This document shows positions 36,253 through 45,875 of a DNA stretch of 64,000 bases, one piece after another. The stretch's first letter is position 1. Every line of letters starts with the position of its first letter. The stretch covers positions 1 to 64,000 of the forward strand of contig PABI01000056.1 in assembly GCA_002699125.1 (NCBI GenBank). Direction: 5' to 3'. The position numbers and the translations under genes are program-made. The notes under the pieces were generated by a model. It was not told where the DNA came from. It saw only the letters and a program-made list of their open reading frames with translations, and searched no databases. The DNA comes from Anaerolineaceae bacterium (GTDB lineage Bacteria; Chloroflexota; Anaerolineae; Promineifilales; Promineifilaceae).

Positions 36253-37751
36253 AAATTTTCGTAACTATACAGGTCTGAGACCTGTGGTATAAATAAACGT
36301 CATGGATTACCAGCAAGAAAACGAGCAGCTCAAGCAAAGGATTCAAGAATTAGAAGCTGCCTTGCAAGCCGCCCAGCAGCAAATAGCTGAACTGACAGCT
36401 TTACTCAAGCAAAACAGTCGCAATTCTCACTGGCCATCCAGTCGAGACAAAAGCCGCAAAAAGAAACGAACAAAAAGCCTGCGCCGCAAAAGCGACAAGA
36501 AACCAGGCGGACAAAAAGGACATGAGGGTCACACACTCAAAATGAGCGATAAGCCGGATGTGGTGACTGTGCATCGTCCCGACACCTGTCAGCATTGCCA
36601 ACAGCCGTTTTCCGAAGAGCAACGAGCGGTTGCTGTGGACAAACGGCAAGTGCATGATTTGCCACCGTTGCAGGTGGTGGTCACGGAACATCAAGCCGAA
36701 ACGCTCTGCTGTCGGCATTGCTGCCAACTGAGTCAGGGCACATTCCCACCATATATGGTAGCTCCGGTGCAATACGGACCAAGCATCCAGCAATTGGCCG
36801 TTTACCTCAAGAGTGAGCAGTACATTCCCTATGACCGCAGCCGACAATTCTTGGCCGACCTGTTTGACCTCCGCCTCTCGCCCGGTACCCTGCAAAACAT
36901 CGTGGCGCGTGCCGCCAAACGGCTGCGACCGATTGTGACCCAAGTGACCCAAATCAAAACGGCCTTAATCGCTGGTCACACGCTGCATTGTGACGAAAGT
37001 GGCTTTTACATTGGCGGCCAGGCATTGGTTACACGTCGCCGCTACCAAAACGCTGACCTGCTACTATCCTCACCAGCGACGGGGCCGCAAAGCCACCGAT
37101 GCCATGGACATTCTGCCTCATTTCCGGGGAACGGCCATTCATGATTTCTGGTCAGCTTATCGCTACTATCAAGCGTGTCATCATGGCTTGTGTAATGTCC
37201 ACCACCTACGTGACTTAACGGCGATGGCCGAAAATGGCAACCAAGCCTGGGCCACTCGCTTTAAATGGTTCCTACTCAGTGCCAAACAGGCCGTTGACCA
37301 GGCTCGGCTGACGGGGGCAACGGCCCTACCGGTAACCAAAGTGGTTCAAATTGAACGTATTTATGACCAGTTGATAGCCGCTGCTTTGCAGGCCAATTCA
37401 CCATCTCCGGGTGGCTGGCCCAAAGGCAAACGGGGCCGACCAAAAAAGACCAAGCCACGTAATTTGGCTGAACGCCTCGACAAACATCGCCATGAGGTGC
37501 TGGCTTTTGTCTACGATTTTAAGGTGCCTTTTGATAACAATCTGGCTGAACGAGACATTCGCATGCTCAAGGTTCAGCAGAAAATATCTGGTTGTTTTCG
37601 CAGTCAAGAGGGTGCTAAAGATTTCTGTACCATCCGCAGCTATCTCTCGACCATTCGCAACCAGGGGCTCAATGTTTGGTCTGCTTTAGGTTCCGCATTA
37701 TCTGGCAACATTCTCATGCCTGACCTTACCCCTGTATAGTTACAAATTTTC
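36253..37751. mobile_element. IS66-family insertion sequence with target-site duplication
   Basis: The element spans 36261-37743 (1483 bases) with a perfect 13-base terminal inverted repeat, GTAACTATACAGG left and its complement CCTGTATAGTTAC right (37731-37743). It is flanked by an exact 8-base duplication AAATTTTC (36253-36260 and 37744-37751), the size IS66 elements make. Only the transposase is present, without the accessory tnpA/tnpB of larger IS66 members. No ACGGCCGT lies inside, which fits a recent arrival from elsewhere. Confidence 0.95.
36302..37739 (+). pseudogene. IS66-type transposase, broken by a one-base frameshift
   Basis: Together the two readings give a complete IS66 transposase: an N-terminal coiled coil and basic region, zinc-finger-like CQHCQQPF, then the DDE core and C-terminal AERDIRMLKVQQKISG. 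The first frame (36302-37144) ends early; the second continues from about 37012 (RHWLHVAATKTLT) to 37739. Removing one C at 37018-37019 (GGCC) restores FYIGGRHWLHVAATKT. The stop lies inside the right inverted repeat. So the copy is probably inactive unless the shift is a sequencing error or programmed. Confidence 0.85.
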
Positions 37752-37762
37752 TCGCTAACTTG

Positions 37763-37792
37763 GAAACGCTGTGTTAGCTAACATGGCGTTTC
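37763..37792. terminator. Hairpin, probable former terminator of the lipoprotein gene
   Basis: GAAACGC (37763-37769) pairs with GCGTTTC (37786-37792) around the 12-base palindrome TGTTAGCTAACA. Before the IS inserted, this stood directly behind the lipoprotein gene at 35515. No true T-run follows. Confidence 0.6.
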
Positions 37793-37807
37793 GTTTCTTC
37801 GGCAACA

Positions 37808-39073
37808 TTATGTTAAGCTTTTATTGCTGCGCCAAAGTAGATATGATGTGGCTGACAGAAGTAACGTGTCGCTAATGACATATACGATGGAAATCCCTGC
37901 CAACCCAAAAGGCGAAATGACTGCAAGATTAGCAATGACGTTAAAAGCTGCCACAATCATTTGAACCCGTGTATTTAATGCCTGACGATTGCTGGCCGTC
38001 AGCATGGTGCCAACGCCAAAGTTTAATGCCCGCAGAAACGGGATGGGGCTTAACAACCGCAAATACTGCGCCGAGCCAAGATACGCTTCTCGGAAGATCA
38101 GGGTCAGCAAATCATCGGCAAAAATGAACAAACCCAGTGAGATAAGGGCTCCTGTGGTGGCTTGAATAAAAAGTTGCAAAATACCGTGCCGATTAAATTT
38201 GCCTAAATCTTGCTGGAAGGCTTTGGATAAAAGGGGCAAAATAAGCAAGAATAAGGCTCTGGGCGCTAAAAATGAGGCTTGGAGCAAGTTGATGGCCGGA
38301 CCATAGAGGGCAGTCGCCGATTTACCCAGAACAAGGGAAACGATAGATACATCGGCACGAACGTAGACAGCGCTCGCCAATTCTGCCAGCATAAACGGCC
38401 GTCCCTCTCGTAATATTTCCCAATTGGAAATTTCCCAGGTTTGCACTGTCGGTTTGTAAAGCCACTGGTGATAACCTAGTACAATGAGCGCCAGAAGTAT
38501 CGACAAAACCATGCGGCCGTTGGCAAACGCCGCTATGTAATTAGAGGAACTCGGCAGCCAAAGAGCTAGGGCAAACAACGCTATGGCAAAAACCGCCTGC
38601 CACGCAGTTACCAACTTGTGCTGATTTTGGGTACGCAGAGCAGCCAAAGAGAGCAGGGAGAAGCTGTCAAAGGCCACGCCAACGGCCGTTGGCTGCCAGA
38701 TTTGCCACGGATATGTTTCACGTGGCAAAATAAATCCCAGCAGCCCCATCAGAGCCAACCAGATGAGCAATGCCAGCCCGCGCAAACGCAGCGATTGGCT
38801 CCAGAGTGAGGTGAATTGCACCCGCGTGGGCAAATATTGCGCTAAAATCCAGGTATCCAGTCCCAGCCCAGGCAACACAACCGCAAAACTCAACAAGGCG
38901 TAGACGGCAACATATTGGCCGTAGGCGTCAGGACTAACCTGGCGTGCTACGATGATGAGGGTAACGGCCGTTAACCCATTATGCAGCAACAAGCCAACCA
39001 AGATGATACCCCAATTAACTACCGCCTGGTGCAAAGTCCCTCGCTGCAAAAAATCGCGCAATCTTGGCATCAT
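37808..39073 (-). CDS. Oligosaccharide flippase (Wzx-like, MATE/MOP family)
   Basis: The 421-residue protein has 11-12 probable membrane helices and the polysaccharide-synthesis-protein pattern, with a VRADVSIVSLVLGKSATALYG segment in the middle. It would carry lipid-linked oligosaccharide across the membrane. It is the last gene of the minus-strand operon 42324 to 37808 (two GT4, sulfotransferase, flippase), 13 bases after the sulfotransferase stop. Confidence 0.88.
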   Translation of the reverse strand: MMPRLRDFLQRGTLHQAVVNWGIILVGLLLHNGLTAVTLIIVARQVSPDAYGQYVAVYALLSFAVVLPGLGLDTWILAQYLPTRVQFTSLWSQSLRLRGLALLIWLALMGLLGFILPRETYPWQIWQPTAVGVAFDSFSLLSLAALRTQNQHKLVTAWQAVFAIALFALALWLPSSSNYIAAFANGRMVLSILLALIVLGYHQWLYKPTVQTWEISNWEILREGRPFMLAELASAVYVRADVSIVSLVLGKSATALYGPAINLLQASFLAPRALFLLILPLLSKAFQQDLGKFNRHGILQLFIQATTGALISLGLFIFADDLLTLIFREAYLGSAQYLRLLSPIPFLRALNFGVGTMLTASNRQALNTRVQMIVAAFNVIANLAVISPFGLAGISIVYVISDTLLLSATSYLLWRSNKSLT

Positions 39074-39086
39074 ACAGGCAAACTCG

Positions 39087-39986
39087 CTAACTCCACGCCA
39101 AGTTCCTACCCAGAAACTCGTATAGTTCTTCGTTGGCTGGCTGAAAGTAGCGGCTTAAGCGCTGCCGCGTTTGGGAATTCATCTTGTCGTAAATGCCCGG
39201 ATTATACTGCTTGAAAATAGTTGAATTTGGCTGCCAGGCTGACAAATTCAGGAACGATGCGACTTGCATCACTGTTTGCTGAGGATCGTCGTAAAAATCC
39301 TCGCTTTTAAGGATCAGCATCTGTGTCGCCGGGAAAAAATTCCTCCATCGCTTAAGCTGGGTTACGTACTCACCCCGTAGCAGATAGCTAAAATGAGCCA
39401 GATTCAGGCTGTGGAAATGTGGATTCTCAATCGTTTTTTGTAGATCACTTCCCAATCGCTCTTGCTCTTGTTCAATAGCTTCTTCAAATGAGAGCGTCTC
39501 TAGGCCGCGCCGTACTTGATGATGATAATTAGAAAATGCTCGCGCCACAGGGTCACGTAACAGCACAATGAGTTTGGCTTGAGGCATAACCTGATGCACC
39601 CGCTTTGGCACAAGCGGGAAAAAGAGGTAAGAGGGGCTGGCCTCTCCGGTTAGCCGCTGTTGGGCTTGCGTTCGCACCCAGCCGGTAGGGAAGTGGCCTC
39701 GGTACCAGTTGTGACCTTTAAAGTAAAGCGCAGGAATGGTAAAAAAATGAATTTCTTTCCGGTAAGCAGGTAAGATAGCTGGATGCTGGAGTAAATATTT
39801 GTACAGCGATGAGGTCCCTGCTTTTTGGGCTCCGAGGATAAGAAAGTCGGGAAACGGCCGTAAAAACCACGTTGCCTGCCCCAAACCAATTAATAAACGC
39901 TGCGCCAAACGATTAAGCACGTTCCTTTCGGGATCGACGGCCGCCTGCTTGTACCATGCTTGCAACCCACTTTCAGGCGTATTCAT
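39087..39986 (-). CDS. Sulfotransferase-family protein
   Basis: This 299-residue enzyme has the PAPS-binding 5'-phosphosulfate loop near the N-terminus (GAQKAGTSSLYKYL) and the 3'-phosphate motif RDPVARAFSNYHHQ, both in the right order. It should transfer sulfate from PAPS to a sugar or other acceptor, so it is the likely user of the Sat-CysC and CysC products at 27-29.6 kb. It begins inside the end of the upstream GT4 gene (14-base overlap), so expression is coupled. Confidence 0.88.
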   Translation of the reverse strand: MNTPESGLQAWYKQAAVDPERNVLNRLAQRLLIGLGQATWFLRPFPDFLILGAQKAGTSSLYKYLLQHPAILPAYRKEIHFFTIPALYFKGHNWYRGHFPTGWVRTQAQQRLTGEASPSYLFFPLVPKRVHQVMPQAKLIVLLRDPVARAFSNYHHQVRRGLETLSFEEAIEQEQERLGSDLQKTIENPHFHSLNLAHFSYLLRGEYVTQLKRWRNFFPATQMLILKSEDFYDDPQQTVMQVASFLNLSAWQPNSTIFKQYNPGIYDKMNSQTRQRLSRYFQPANEELYEFLGRNLAWS

Positions 39987-41190
39987 CTATTTTATTCATC
40001 TCATAAACGTTTACAAAATCAAGCACCAGCCGATCCCAAAACCATTGTTCACGTTGGTGGAGTGCGGCCGTGGCCATTTTTTTTCTCATAGCTGGCTGTT
40101 GTAGCAGAGTCAAAACACCTTCGGCCAAGAGAGTAGCGTCTCCCGGCGGAACCGCCAAGCCTAGCACACCATTTTGCAACATTTGCTTCCTGTCGCCTAC
40201 ATCTCCGGTGACCACAGGTATGCCTACAGCTAGGCTTTCCACAATCTTAAGCGGGGAGCGTGCCTGGGCAATTAGATCGTCATGAACTGGATCTACAGAA
40301 AGGGTAGCCAAAGAAAGATAAGCTGGGATTTTTTCTGGAGCAACACGACCCGTAAACGTAGTGTTTCCTGCAATGTTCAATTTGTGAGACATCTGCTGCA
40401 ACTTGTCATAATCTTCACCGCCACCAACTAGCAGCAATTGTGCTTCAGGAATGGTCGCCTGGATTGTTACAAAGGCCTGGAGCAGCAAATCAACAGGGTG
40501 GCTAAGTAAACCCATCGTCCCTACGTACAAAATGATTGGTGCAGCTGGATCAAGATTCCATTTTGTGTGGAGATTGGTTGTGGCAACAGCGTGGGCGTGG
40601 GCAAAGCGGTCACGCTCGACGCCGTTGGGGATGACCTGTATTTTTTCTGTGGGAAAACCCAGTGATTGGTATCTTTTTTGCAGAAAATGAGTGTTGACAG
40701 TGAGCCTATCTACTAGATGAACAATGGAATCTTCAAAATAGCGCACTACTTTTTTTTGCCAAACGTTGCTGAATTTGTTGGTTTCGGCTTCGTAATCATC
40801 ACAGTCGCAATAGATCGGGCGGCCACGACGACCGTACCGAGCCGCCAATACGTTAAAAGGTTGTGGTTTTCCCAAATGAATGATATCAGCATCTGATTGG
40901 GCAACTGCCTTGGCTAAGCTTATGGTGGCCGTGAGGGCTATCCTAAGCAACTTACCCGGCCCAAAGTATGTTTTGTACGATCCTTCTTTTTGCACATGCA
41001 TCTGCCCTACATAATGAATTTGGACTCCTTGATGTACAAACGATTTTTTTGGCAGCCGATCCCAAGCGTAGTGTAAGGCAATCACCTCTACTTCATAACC
41101 TAGCTTTACCAATTCGCGGGCTAACGGCCCATAGCGACCTAAACCGCTTGGACTGTCCAAACTTTGGGTGAGAACGAAGGCGATCTTCAT
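39973..41190 (-). CDS. Glycosyltransferase family 4 (WcaI-like)
   Basis: This 405-residue GT-B enzyme shows an N-terminal GLGRYGPLARELVKLGYEV and the group 1 C-terminal region SPLKIVESLAVGIPVVTGDVGD. It probably adds a sugar to the lipid-linked glycan. Its start lies 3 bases downstream of the upstream GT4 stop and its stop overlaps the sulfotransferase gene, so it sits in the middle of one operon. Confidence 0.88.
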   Translation of the reverse strand: MKIAFVLTQSLDSPSGLGRYGPLARELVKLGYEVEVIALHYAWDRLPKKSFVHQGVQIHYVGQMHVQKEGSYKTYFGPGKLLRIALTATISLAKAVAQSDADIIHLGKPQPFNVLAARYGRRGRPIYCDCDDYEAETNKFSNVWQKKVVRYFEDSIVHLVDRLTVNTHFLQKRYQSLGFPTEKIQVIPNGVERDRFAHAHAVATTNLHTKWNLDPAAPIILYVGTMGLLSHPVDLLLQAFVTIQATIPEAQLLLVGGGEDYDKLQQMSHKLNIAGNTTFTGRVAPEKIPAYLSLATLSVDPVHDDLIAQARSPLKIVESLAVGIPVVTGDVGDRKQMLQNGVLGLAVPPGDATLLAEGVLTLLQQPAMRKKMATAALHQREQWFWDRLVLDFVNVYEMNKIDEYA

Positions 41191-41193
41191 GAG

Positions 41194-42324
41194 CTAGTTC
41201 TGGCTAAATTGGTGCAACTGCTGGATGAGATGTAACCACGAAAAACGGCCGTTCCCCTCCAAAATTCTCTCGCTAAACACATTCTCCAATTCATGATCAA
41301 AATAATACGCTATCGCCTCCGCCAGCGCCTGTGGATTCTCCGGCGGGACGACCAGACCAGTACGGCCATCCTCAACAGCCTCCGCCAACCCGCCCACATT
41401 GGTCGTAATCACCGGCTTGCCCCGGCCAAAGGCCGTTTGCACCATGGCGCTTTGCGTGGCGCTGCGATACGGTAACACGACCACGTTGGCCCGATCAATG
41501 CAGGCCGCTAGCAGTTCGTCCGGTAAATAATCGTTGATGATGGTGACACAATTGGTCAAACCGAGCCGTTCAATTTGTGCTTGGTAACCGGCCATGCCAC
41601 CTTGCCAAAATTCTCCAGCCACCAGTAAGTGCAACGGCCGTTTCAACAGCGCCATTGCCTCCAATAATACATCTAACCCTTTATACGGCCGTACCAATCC
41701 GCAAAACAGCAGCAAGGGTCGATCTTCTGGCAGGTTCACTGGCAGTTCGGCTGCCGGTTCGCTGCCCAGTGCGGCGTAGGTAGGCAAGGGTGATACCACA
41801 ATGTGAGCCTGTGGCAAAACCGTTTGCAAAATCGCCCGGTCTGCCTGCGAATGCACAATAAAGCCATCACCTTTTCCTAGCACCATTTTTAGCACGCGAG
41901 GCAGCAGCAGGTGGCTTAAGTGCCCTTGTTCGTGAGGCATTACGTTGTGGCAGATAAACAGTAATTGCGGCCGTGGCTTCATTCGCTGAATCCCTCGACC
42001 CACGCCGGTCCATACCGGCGCAAAATAAGGATGCCACCAGGGGACAATGACCACATCGGGCTGCCACTGCTGAATTTGGCGCAGCGTGCGCCGCCAGGTA
42101 AGCGGATTGAGCGGATCGAGGGTGTAGTGCGCTTCGGTTTGCAACGGCCGTTCACTCGGATCCTTATCACTTTTGCCAGGGAACAGCCAACCTGGATATT
42201 GCCGCGAAAACGAGAGCAGCAGCACCTCATCTGTTTGCCGCAAATGCTGTGCCAGCAGCGTGGTGTAATGGGCAATTCCGCCTCGATACGGAAACGTCGG
42301 CCCAAGTAAACAATAGCGCGTCAT
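41194..42324 (-). CDS. Glycosyltransferase family 4
   Basis: The 376-residue protein shows GT-B form, with PYRGGIAHYTTLLA early and VVLPYRSATQSAMVQTAFG and KPVITTNVGGLAEAVEDG in the donor-sugar half. It is the first gene of the sulfated-glycan operon. A TATAAT box (42332-42337 on this strand) stands only 7 bases before the ATG and no ribosome site is seen, so the mRNA may be leaderless. Confidence 0.88.
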   Translation of the reverse strand: MTRYCLLGPTFPYRGGIAHYTTLLAQHLRQTDEVLLLSFSRQYPGWLFPGKSDKDPSERPLQTEAHYTLDPLNPLTWRRTLRQIQQWQPDVVIVPWWHPYFAPVWTGVGRGIQRMKPRPQLLFICHNVMPHEQGHLSHLLLPRVLKMVLGKGDGFIVHSQADRAILQTVLPQAHIVVSPLPTYAALGSEPAAELPVNLPEDRPLLLFCGLVRPYKGLDVLLEAMALLKRPLHLLVAGEFWQGGMAGYQAQIERLGLTNCVTIINDYLPDELLAACIDRANVVVLPYRSATQSAMVQTAFGRGKPVITTNVGGLAEAVEDGRTGLVVPPENPQALAEAIAYYFDHELENVFSERILEGNGRFSWLHLIQQLHQFSQN

Positions 42325-42331
42325 GGCATGG

Positions 42332-42337
42332 ATTATA
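42332..42337 (-). promoter_or_regulatory. Possible -10 box 7 bases before the GT4 start
   Basis: On the minus strand the sequence is TATAAT, seven bases upstream of the ATG at 42324. No -35 with 17-base spacing is convincing. The spacing predicts transcription starting at or beside the start codon. Confidence 0.5.
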
Positions 42338-42444
42338 GTTATCAGTGGGCGAGTTTGCGAGTTTGCAAGTTGCAGACACGCAAATCTAAAATTTACTACT
42401 TCTCACTTTTCATTTCTTGCTTTTCACTTTTCCTTCCCTCCCGC

Positions 42445-42450
42445 TACAAT
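42445..42450 (+). promoter_or_regulatory. Possible -10 box 6 bases before the NmrA-like start
   Basis: TACAAT at 42445-42450 is followed by TCCCCC and the ATG at 42457, with no ribosome site. A weak -35 (TTTTCA at 42421-42426, 18-base spacing) is present. Confidence 0.5.
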
Positions 42451-42456
42451 TCCCCC

Positions 42457-43320
42457 ATGATTTTAGTTACCGGAGCCACAGGCTTCATCGGCCGGTCCTT
42501 AATGGCCTGTCTGGCACGAGAGGGCATTGAAGCCCGCGCTTACCAGGGCCGTATGAATGATCCCATCACCTTGCGCGAGGAGTTGACCGGCATCACAACG
42601 GTGATCCATCTGGCCGGCTCTGAAGCGCGGGGCCGGGACCGGTTGCTGCACCATGTGGATGTCGATGGCACTGAACGGCTGGTGGAAGAATCGCGTCGCG
42701 CCGCTGTGCAGCGCATCATTTTTGCCAGCCGCCTGGGGGCCGATCCGGCCAGTATGCATTCCTTGTTGCAGGCCAAAGGGCAGGCGGAGCGGATTATTCA
42801 GCACAGTGGTATTCCTTATACTATCTTGCGTACGGCGACGCTGTACGGCCGTAACGACCGTTTCTTTGAGCTCATTGTCGGATTGGCCATCTGGTCCTGG
42901 CCGTTTGTTTGGCTGCCTGGTGGTGGCAAAATGGGCATGCAGCCGCTCTGGGTAGAAGATTTTGTGCGCTGCCTTGTGCAGTCGCTCAGCCGTCCCGATC
43001 TCATCAACAAAACTATTTCTGTGGCGGGCAGTGAGCAGCTGCCCTATGCAACATTGGTGCGGCAGCTGCTGAATGTGGCCGGATATCGCCGTGTCCCATT
43101 GCCTGTGCCGATGTTGCTGCTGCACCCGCTCAATGCGCTTCTCTTCTACTGGTGGTATTGGCCCCCCGTTAGCCGCTACTTTATGGATCGCTTTTTTGTG
43201 CCCGAGATTGCCGATCATGACGCCGTGTATCGTCAGTTCGGCTTCCGGCCGGCCCGGATTCGCGATACCATCAGCTATTTGCGCCGCTCTGGGCTGGCTT
43301 TGCGTCTTTTCCGCCGTTAA
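42457..43320 (+). CDS. NmrA-like NAD(P)-binding protein
   Basis: This 287-residue atypical short-chain dehydrogenase starts ILVTGATGFIGRSLM (Rossmann loop) and resembles NDUFA9/NmrA-type proteins with a long C-terminal hydrophobic stretch near residues 210-250. The catalytic Tyr-x3-Lys is not obvious, so a role as sensor or chaperone, or a reductase with unknown substrate, is possible. The longer ORF from 42328 begins in repeat text; the ATG at 42457 has a TACAAT box just upstream. Confidence 0.85.
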   Translation: MILVTGATGFIGRSLMACLAREGIEARAYQGRMNDPITLREELTGITTVIHLAGSEARGRDRLLHHVDVDGTERLVEESRRAAVQRIIFASRLGADPASMHSLLQAKGQAERIIQHSGIPYTILRTATLYGRNDRFFELIVGLAIWSWPFVWLPGGGKMGMQPLWVEDFVRCLVQSLSRPDLINKTISVAGSEQLPYATLVRQLLNVAGYRRVPLPVPMLLLHPLNALLFYWWYWPPVSRYFMDRFFVPEIADHDAVYRQFGFRPARIRDTISYLRRSGLALRLFRR

Positions 43321-43385
43321 ATTTATTTTCGATGAGAGTGAGCGGTTGAGATTGGTTGGGCGGAAATTTCTGCTAAAATGTGACC

Positions 43386-44420
43386 ATGTGGAAACGGTGG
43401 GGGCTGTTGATTTTGGTGCTGTTAATGGGGTGTGGGCCAACACGGCCGTTTCCCACTTCCCCTACAATTACCCCAACTATCCTTTTGCCAACAGCCACAG
43501 CAACTGCCACCCTCACAATGACGCCCACGCAAACGGCCGTTCCCACAGCCACGGCAACGCCAACTGTTACAGCCACAGTCACCGCAGCACCGACCGCAAC
43601 AAACACGCCAGAACCCACGGCGACCATTGCCTTAACCAATACGCCAGAGGCGCAAACGGCCGTTCCCGCCATCACCCAACAATCTACTGTGCAGCGCTGG
43701 CAAGGTGTGGCCGAATACAGCTTCTTTAGCCCGTCGCGCCAGCAGGAGATTTTCTTCACCCTTTACACACCGCCCGGCTACGAGCAGTCTGATGAGCGTT
43801 ATCCGGTGCTTTACTTTTTGCACGGCAGCCAGGGCAGCCACATCTTGTTCTGGAATGCCATCAGCCGCGAGGTTGAAGCGGCCAATGAGGATGCCGGGGC
43901 CTGGCTGTCGCAGCTCATCGAGATTGGGCAGCTGCCGCCATTTATCGTTGCTGCGCCCAGACGGCCCGACGGGGCCTGGAACGAGGCCAATGAGGCGCTG
44001 GTGACGCAGGAGCTGATTGCGACCGTCGATGGTCACTGGCGCACCATTCCCAACCGGAACGGCCGTTCTCTGGCCGGCTTCTCGCTGGGGGCGGCAGGCA
44101 CCATGCGCTACGCGGCGCTGCATCCTGACCTCTACTGCAACGCCATGCCTATGGCCGAAAGCGGCGTGGATGATGCTGCCAGCTTCTGGGAGCAAAATGT
44201 GACGGCCGTTTTGGAAAGTGGCCTGGAAGTAGCGTTGGTTGTCGGTGAGTTGGATATGCGGGGCGTGAATGCGTCAACGGCCGTGGATCAACTTCTCACT
44301 GAACTCAACATTCCCCACCAACTGCGCATCGTCCCCGATGTGCCGCACAATTTTGGCCAGCTGTACAACCAGATTGGCGTCTGGGCGTTACAGTTTCACG
44401 CTGCCTGCTGGCAGGAATAA
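43386..44420 (+). CDS. Lipoprotein esterase (CE1/feruloyl esterase-like)
   Basis: The 344-residue protein has a lipoprotein signal (LLMGC, Cys16), a Thr/Pro/Ala linker to about residue 100 and an alpha/beta-hydrolase domain: YPVLYFLHGSQGS, nucleophile Ser in SLAGFSLGAAG and a C-terminal His in VPHNFGQLY. It probably removes acyl or feruloyl groups outside the cell. TAAAAT (43374-43379) is 6 bases before the ATG and no ribosome site is present. The linker carries three ACGGCCGT copies. Confidence 0.86.
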   Translation: MWKRWGLLILVLLMGCGPTRPFPTSPTITPTILLPTATATATLTMTPTQTAVPTATATPTVTATVTAAPTATNTPEPTATIALTNTPEAQTAVPAITQQSTVQRWQGVAEYSFFSPSRQQEIFFTLYTPPGYEQSDERYPVLYFLHGSQGSHILFWNAISREVEAANEDAGAWLSQLIEIGQLPPFIVAAPRRPDGAWNEANEALVTQELIATVDGHWRTIPNRNGRSLAGFSLGAAGTMRYAALHPDLYCNAMPMAESGVDDAASFWEQNVTAVLESGLEVALVVGELDMRGVNASTAVDQLLTELNIPHQLRIVPDVPHNFGQLYNQIGVWALQFHAACWQE

Positions 44421-44480
44421 TTGTGAATGGTGAACTCTGAATTGTGAATGAACTGACCCGGCCTACTTCTCATTCACAAT
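44421..44480. repeat. AATTGTGAATG inverted repeat between convergent genes
   Basis: AATTGTGAATG words on the left and CATTCACAATT on the right form a hairpin exactly between the ends of the esterase and GT1 genes, where it may end both transcripts. Confidence 0.65.
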
Positions 44481-45743
44481 TCACAATTGCTTTTCAATGA
44501 GCGCCACCGCCATTCCAATCCCATCTTCCGCCCGAATTTTCTTCCCCAGAGCCGCCGCATTTTGCCGCATGGTTTGGTTGGAAACGGCCGTATCAATGGC
44601 ATCTGCCAGCTTGTGCGCCGTTAACTTGGGGCGCATAACGGGTTTGGGTCCCACGCCAAGCGCGGCGATCCGCTGGCCCCAAAACGGCTGGTCGGCAAAG
44701 TGGGGCACCAAAATGGATGGGATGCCGGCGCGTAAACCGGCTGCCGTTGTGCCTGCCCCGCCGTGATGCACCACTGCTGCCATTTGAGGAAAGAGCCAGC
44801 TGTGCGGCGCAGCCGGCAGCTGCAAAACCGACTTAGGCAGCTGCATCTCTCCCAGCCCGGCCCAACCAGACAGCAAAATCGCCCGTTGGCCGCTCATCTG
44901 CACTGCTTCCAGCACAATCTCGTTCATCTTTTGCGGATTGCGCCCCGTCATGCTGCCAAACCCAATAGCCACCGGTGGCGAGCCTGCGCCCAAAAAGTCC
45001 AACAGATTGCCAGGTGGCTGCCACTGCTCATTTTCATCTAAAAACCAGTAGCCTGCTGTGTGGAAATTGTCGGGCCAATCTTCAGGATGGGGCACCACGT
45101 GCGGACTGTAGCCATGAATGATCGTCATCTTTTGCCGGTCGGCGCGATTTTCGGCTCGGGTTTGGGCCGGCAAGCCCAATAGCTCGGTGCGGGTACGGTT
45201 GGCAATGTCGCCGTACAGGCTCCAGGCGGCCGTTTCAATAAAAAGTTTGCCAAAGAAATAGTTGATCCAGCTGATGCGGTTGGGCAATGGCGCGTTGAGG
45301 AGGACACGGCCGTTTTTCGTGGTAAATAGCGTCGGCTGCAAAGGGGCGCTCACATGGGCAATGCCCAGTTTCTCAGCCATCCCCACAGCATACACATCCG
45401 AAGTAAAACTGCTGACAATTAAGTCGCTGCCCTGGCAGGCGTCCCAGGCGTCGCTGGCAATTTGCATCCCGTGTTTGTCCAGCAGCTGCCCCATGATGCG
45501 CATCTGCATCACCGGGTTGTGCCCTTTTTCCACCCAGTCCCGACCACCTTCGCCGGCCATTAATGCCTGCATATCAATCTGGGTGGGGAGGGGGATAAGG
45601 CCATGCTGCTGAATCCAGTCGGCAAAGTTAGCCCCGGCCAAAATGCGTACTGTGTGCCCTTGCCGGCTGAGTGCCTGCCCCAAGGCGATGGCCGGCTGCA
45701 CATCCCCCCGCGTGCCATAGGCGATGAAGGTAATCACACTCAT
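44481..45743 (-). CDS. Glycosyltransferase family 1 (UGT / sterol glucosyltransferase-like)
   Basis: The 420-residue GT-B enzyme has GDVQPAIALGQALSRQGH near the N-terminus and HHGGAGTTAAGLRAGIPS plus VPHFADQPFWG in the C-terminal half, the family 1 donor site. It may glycosylate a lipid, sterol-like or small molecule. It is divergent to a TetR gene; a promoter (TTGGAC, 17, TAAAAT) ends 6 bases before the ATG. Confidence 0.9.
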   Translation of the reverse strand: MSVITFIAYGTRGDVQPAIALGQALSRQGHTVRILAGANFADWIQQHGLIPLPTQIDMQALMAGEGGRDWVEKGHNPVMQMRIMGQLLDKHGMQIASDAWDACQGSDLIVSSFTSDVYAVGMAEKLGIAHVSAPLQPTLFTTKNGRVLLNAPLPNRISWINYFFGKLFIETAAWSLYGDIANRTRTELLGLPAQTRAENRADRQKMTIIHGYSPHVVPHPEDWPDNFHTAGYWFLDENEQWQPPGNLLDFLGAGSPPVAIGFGSMTGRNPQKMNEIVLEAVQMSGQRAILLSGWAGLGEMQLPKSVLQLPAAPHSWLFPQMAAVVHHGGAGTTAAGLRAGIPSILVPHFADQPFWGQRIAALGVGPKPVMRPKLTAHKLADAIDTAVSNQTMRQNAAALGKKIRAEDGIGMAVALIEKQL

Positions 45744-45749
45744 GGGGCA

Positions 45750-45778
45750 ATTTTACGCTGATGAGAGGCGGTGTCCAA
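45750..45778 (-). promoter_or_regulatory. Promoter of the GT1 gene, leaderless start
   Basis: On the minus strand TTGGAC (45778-45773) and TAAAAT (45755-45750) have 17-base spacing; the -10 box ends 6 bases before the ATG at 45743, so transcription should begin at the start codon. It is divergent from the TetR promoter 30 bases away. Confidence 0.65.
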
Positions 45779-45806
45779 TTTTTGTTGTTTATGAATCAGT
45801 TGGGGC

Positions 45807-45856
45807 TTGACAAAAGAGCCTGCAAGGTGTATATTTTTGATTGAACGTTTAATCAA
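45807..45856 (+). promoter_or_regulatory. Promoter and operator of the tetR-type gene
   Basis: TTGACA (45807-45812), 17 bases, TATATT (45830-45835) is an excellent promoter. Directly downstream TTGATTGAACGTTTAATCAA (45837-45856) is a near-perfect 20-base palindrome over the start region, the likely TetR operator. Confidence 0.82.
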
Positions 45857-45875
45857 TAGAAAAATTAAGGAAATT

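Noticed and set aside
42499..43443. Long minus-strand frame over the NmrA-like gene
   Set aside because: Shadow frame with His/Arg-rich text and no family match.
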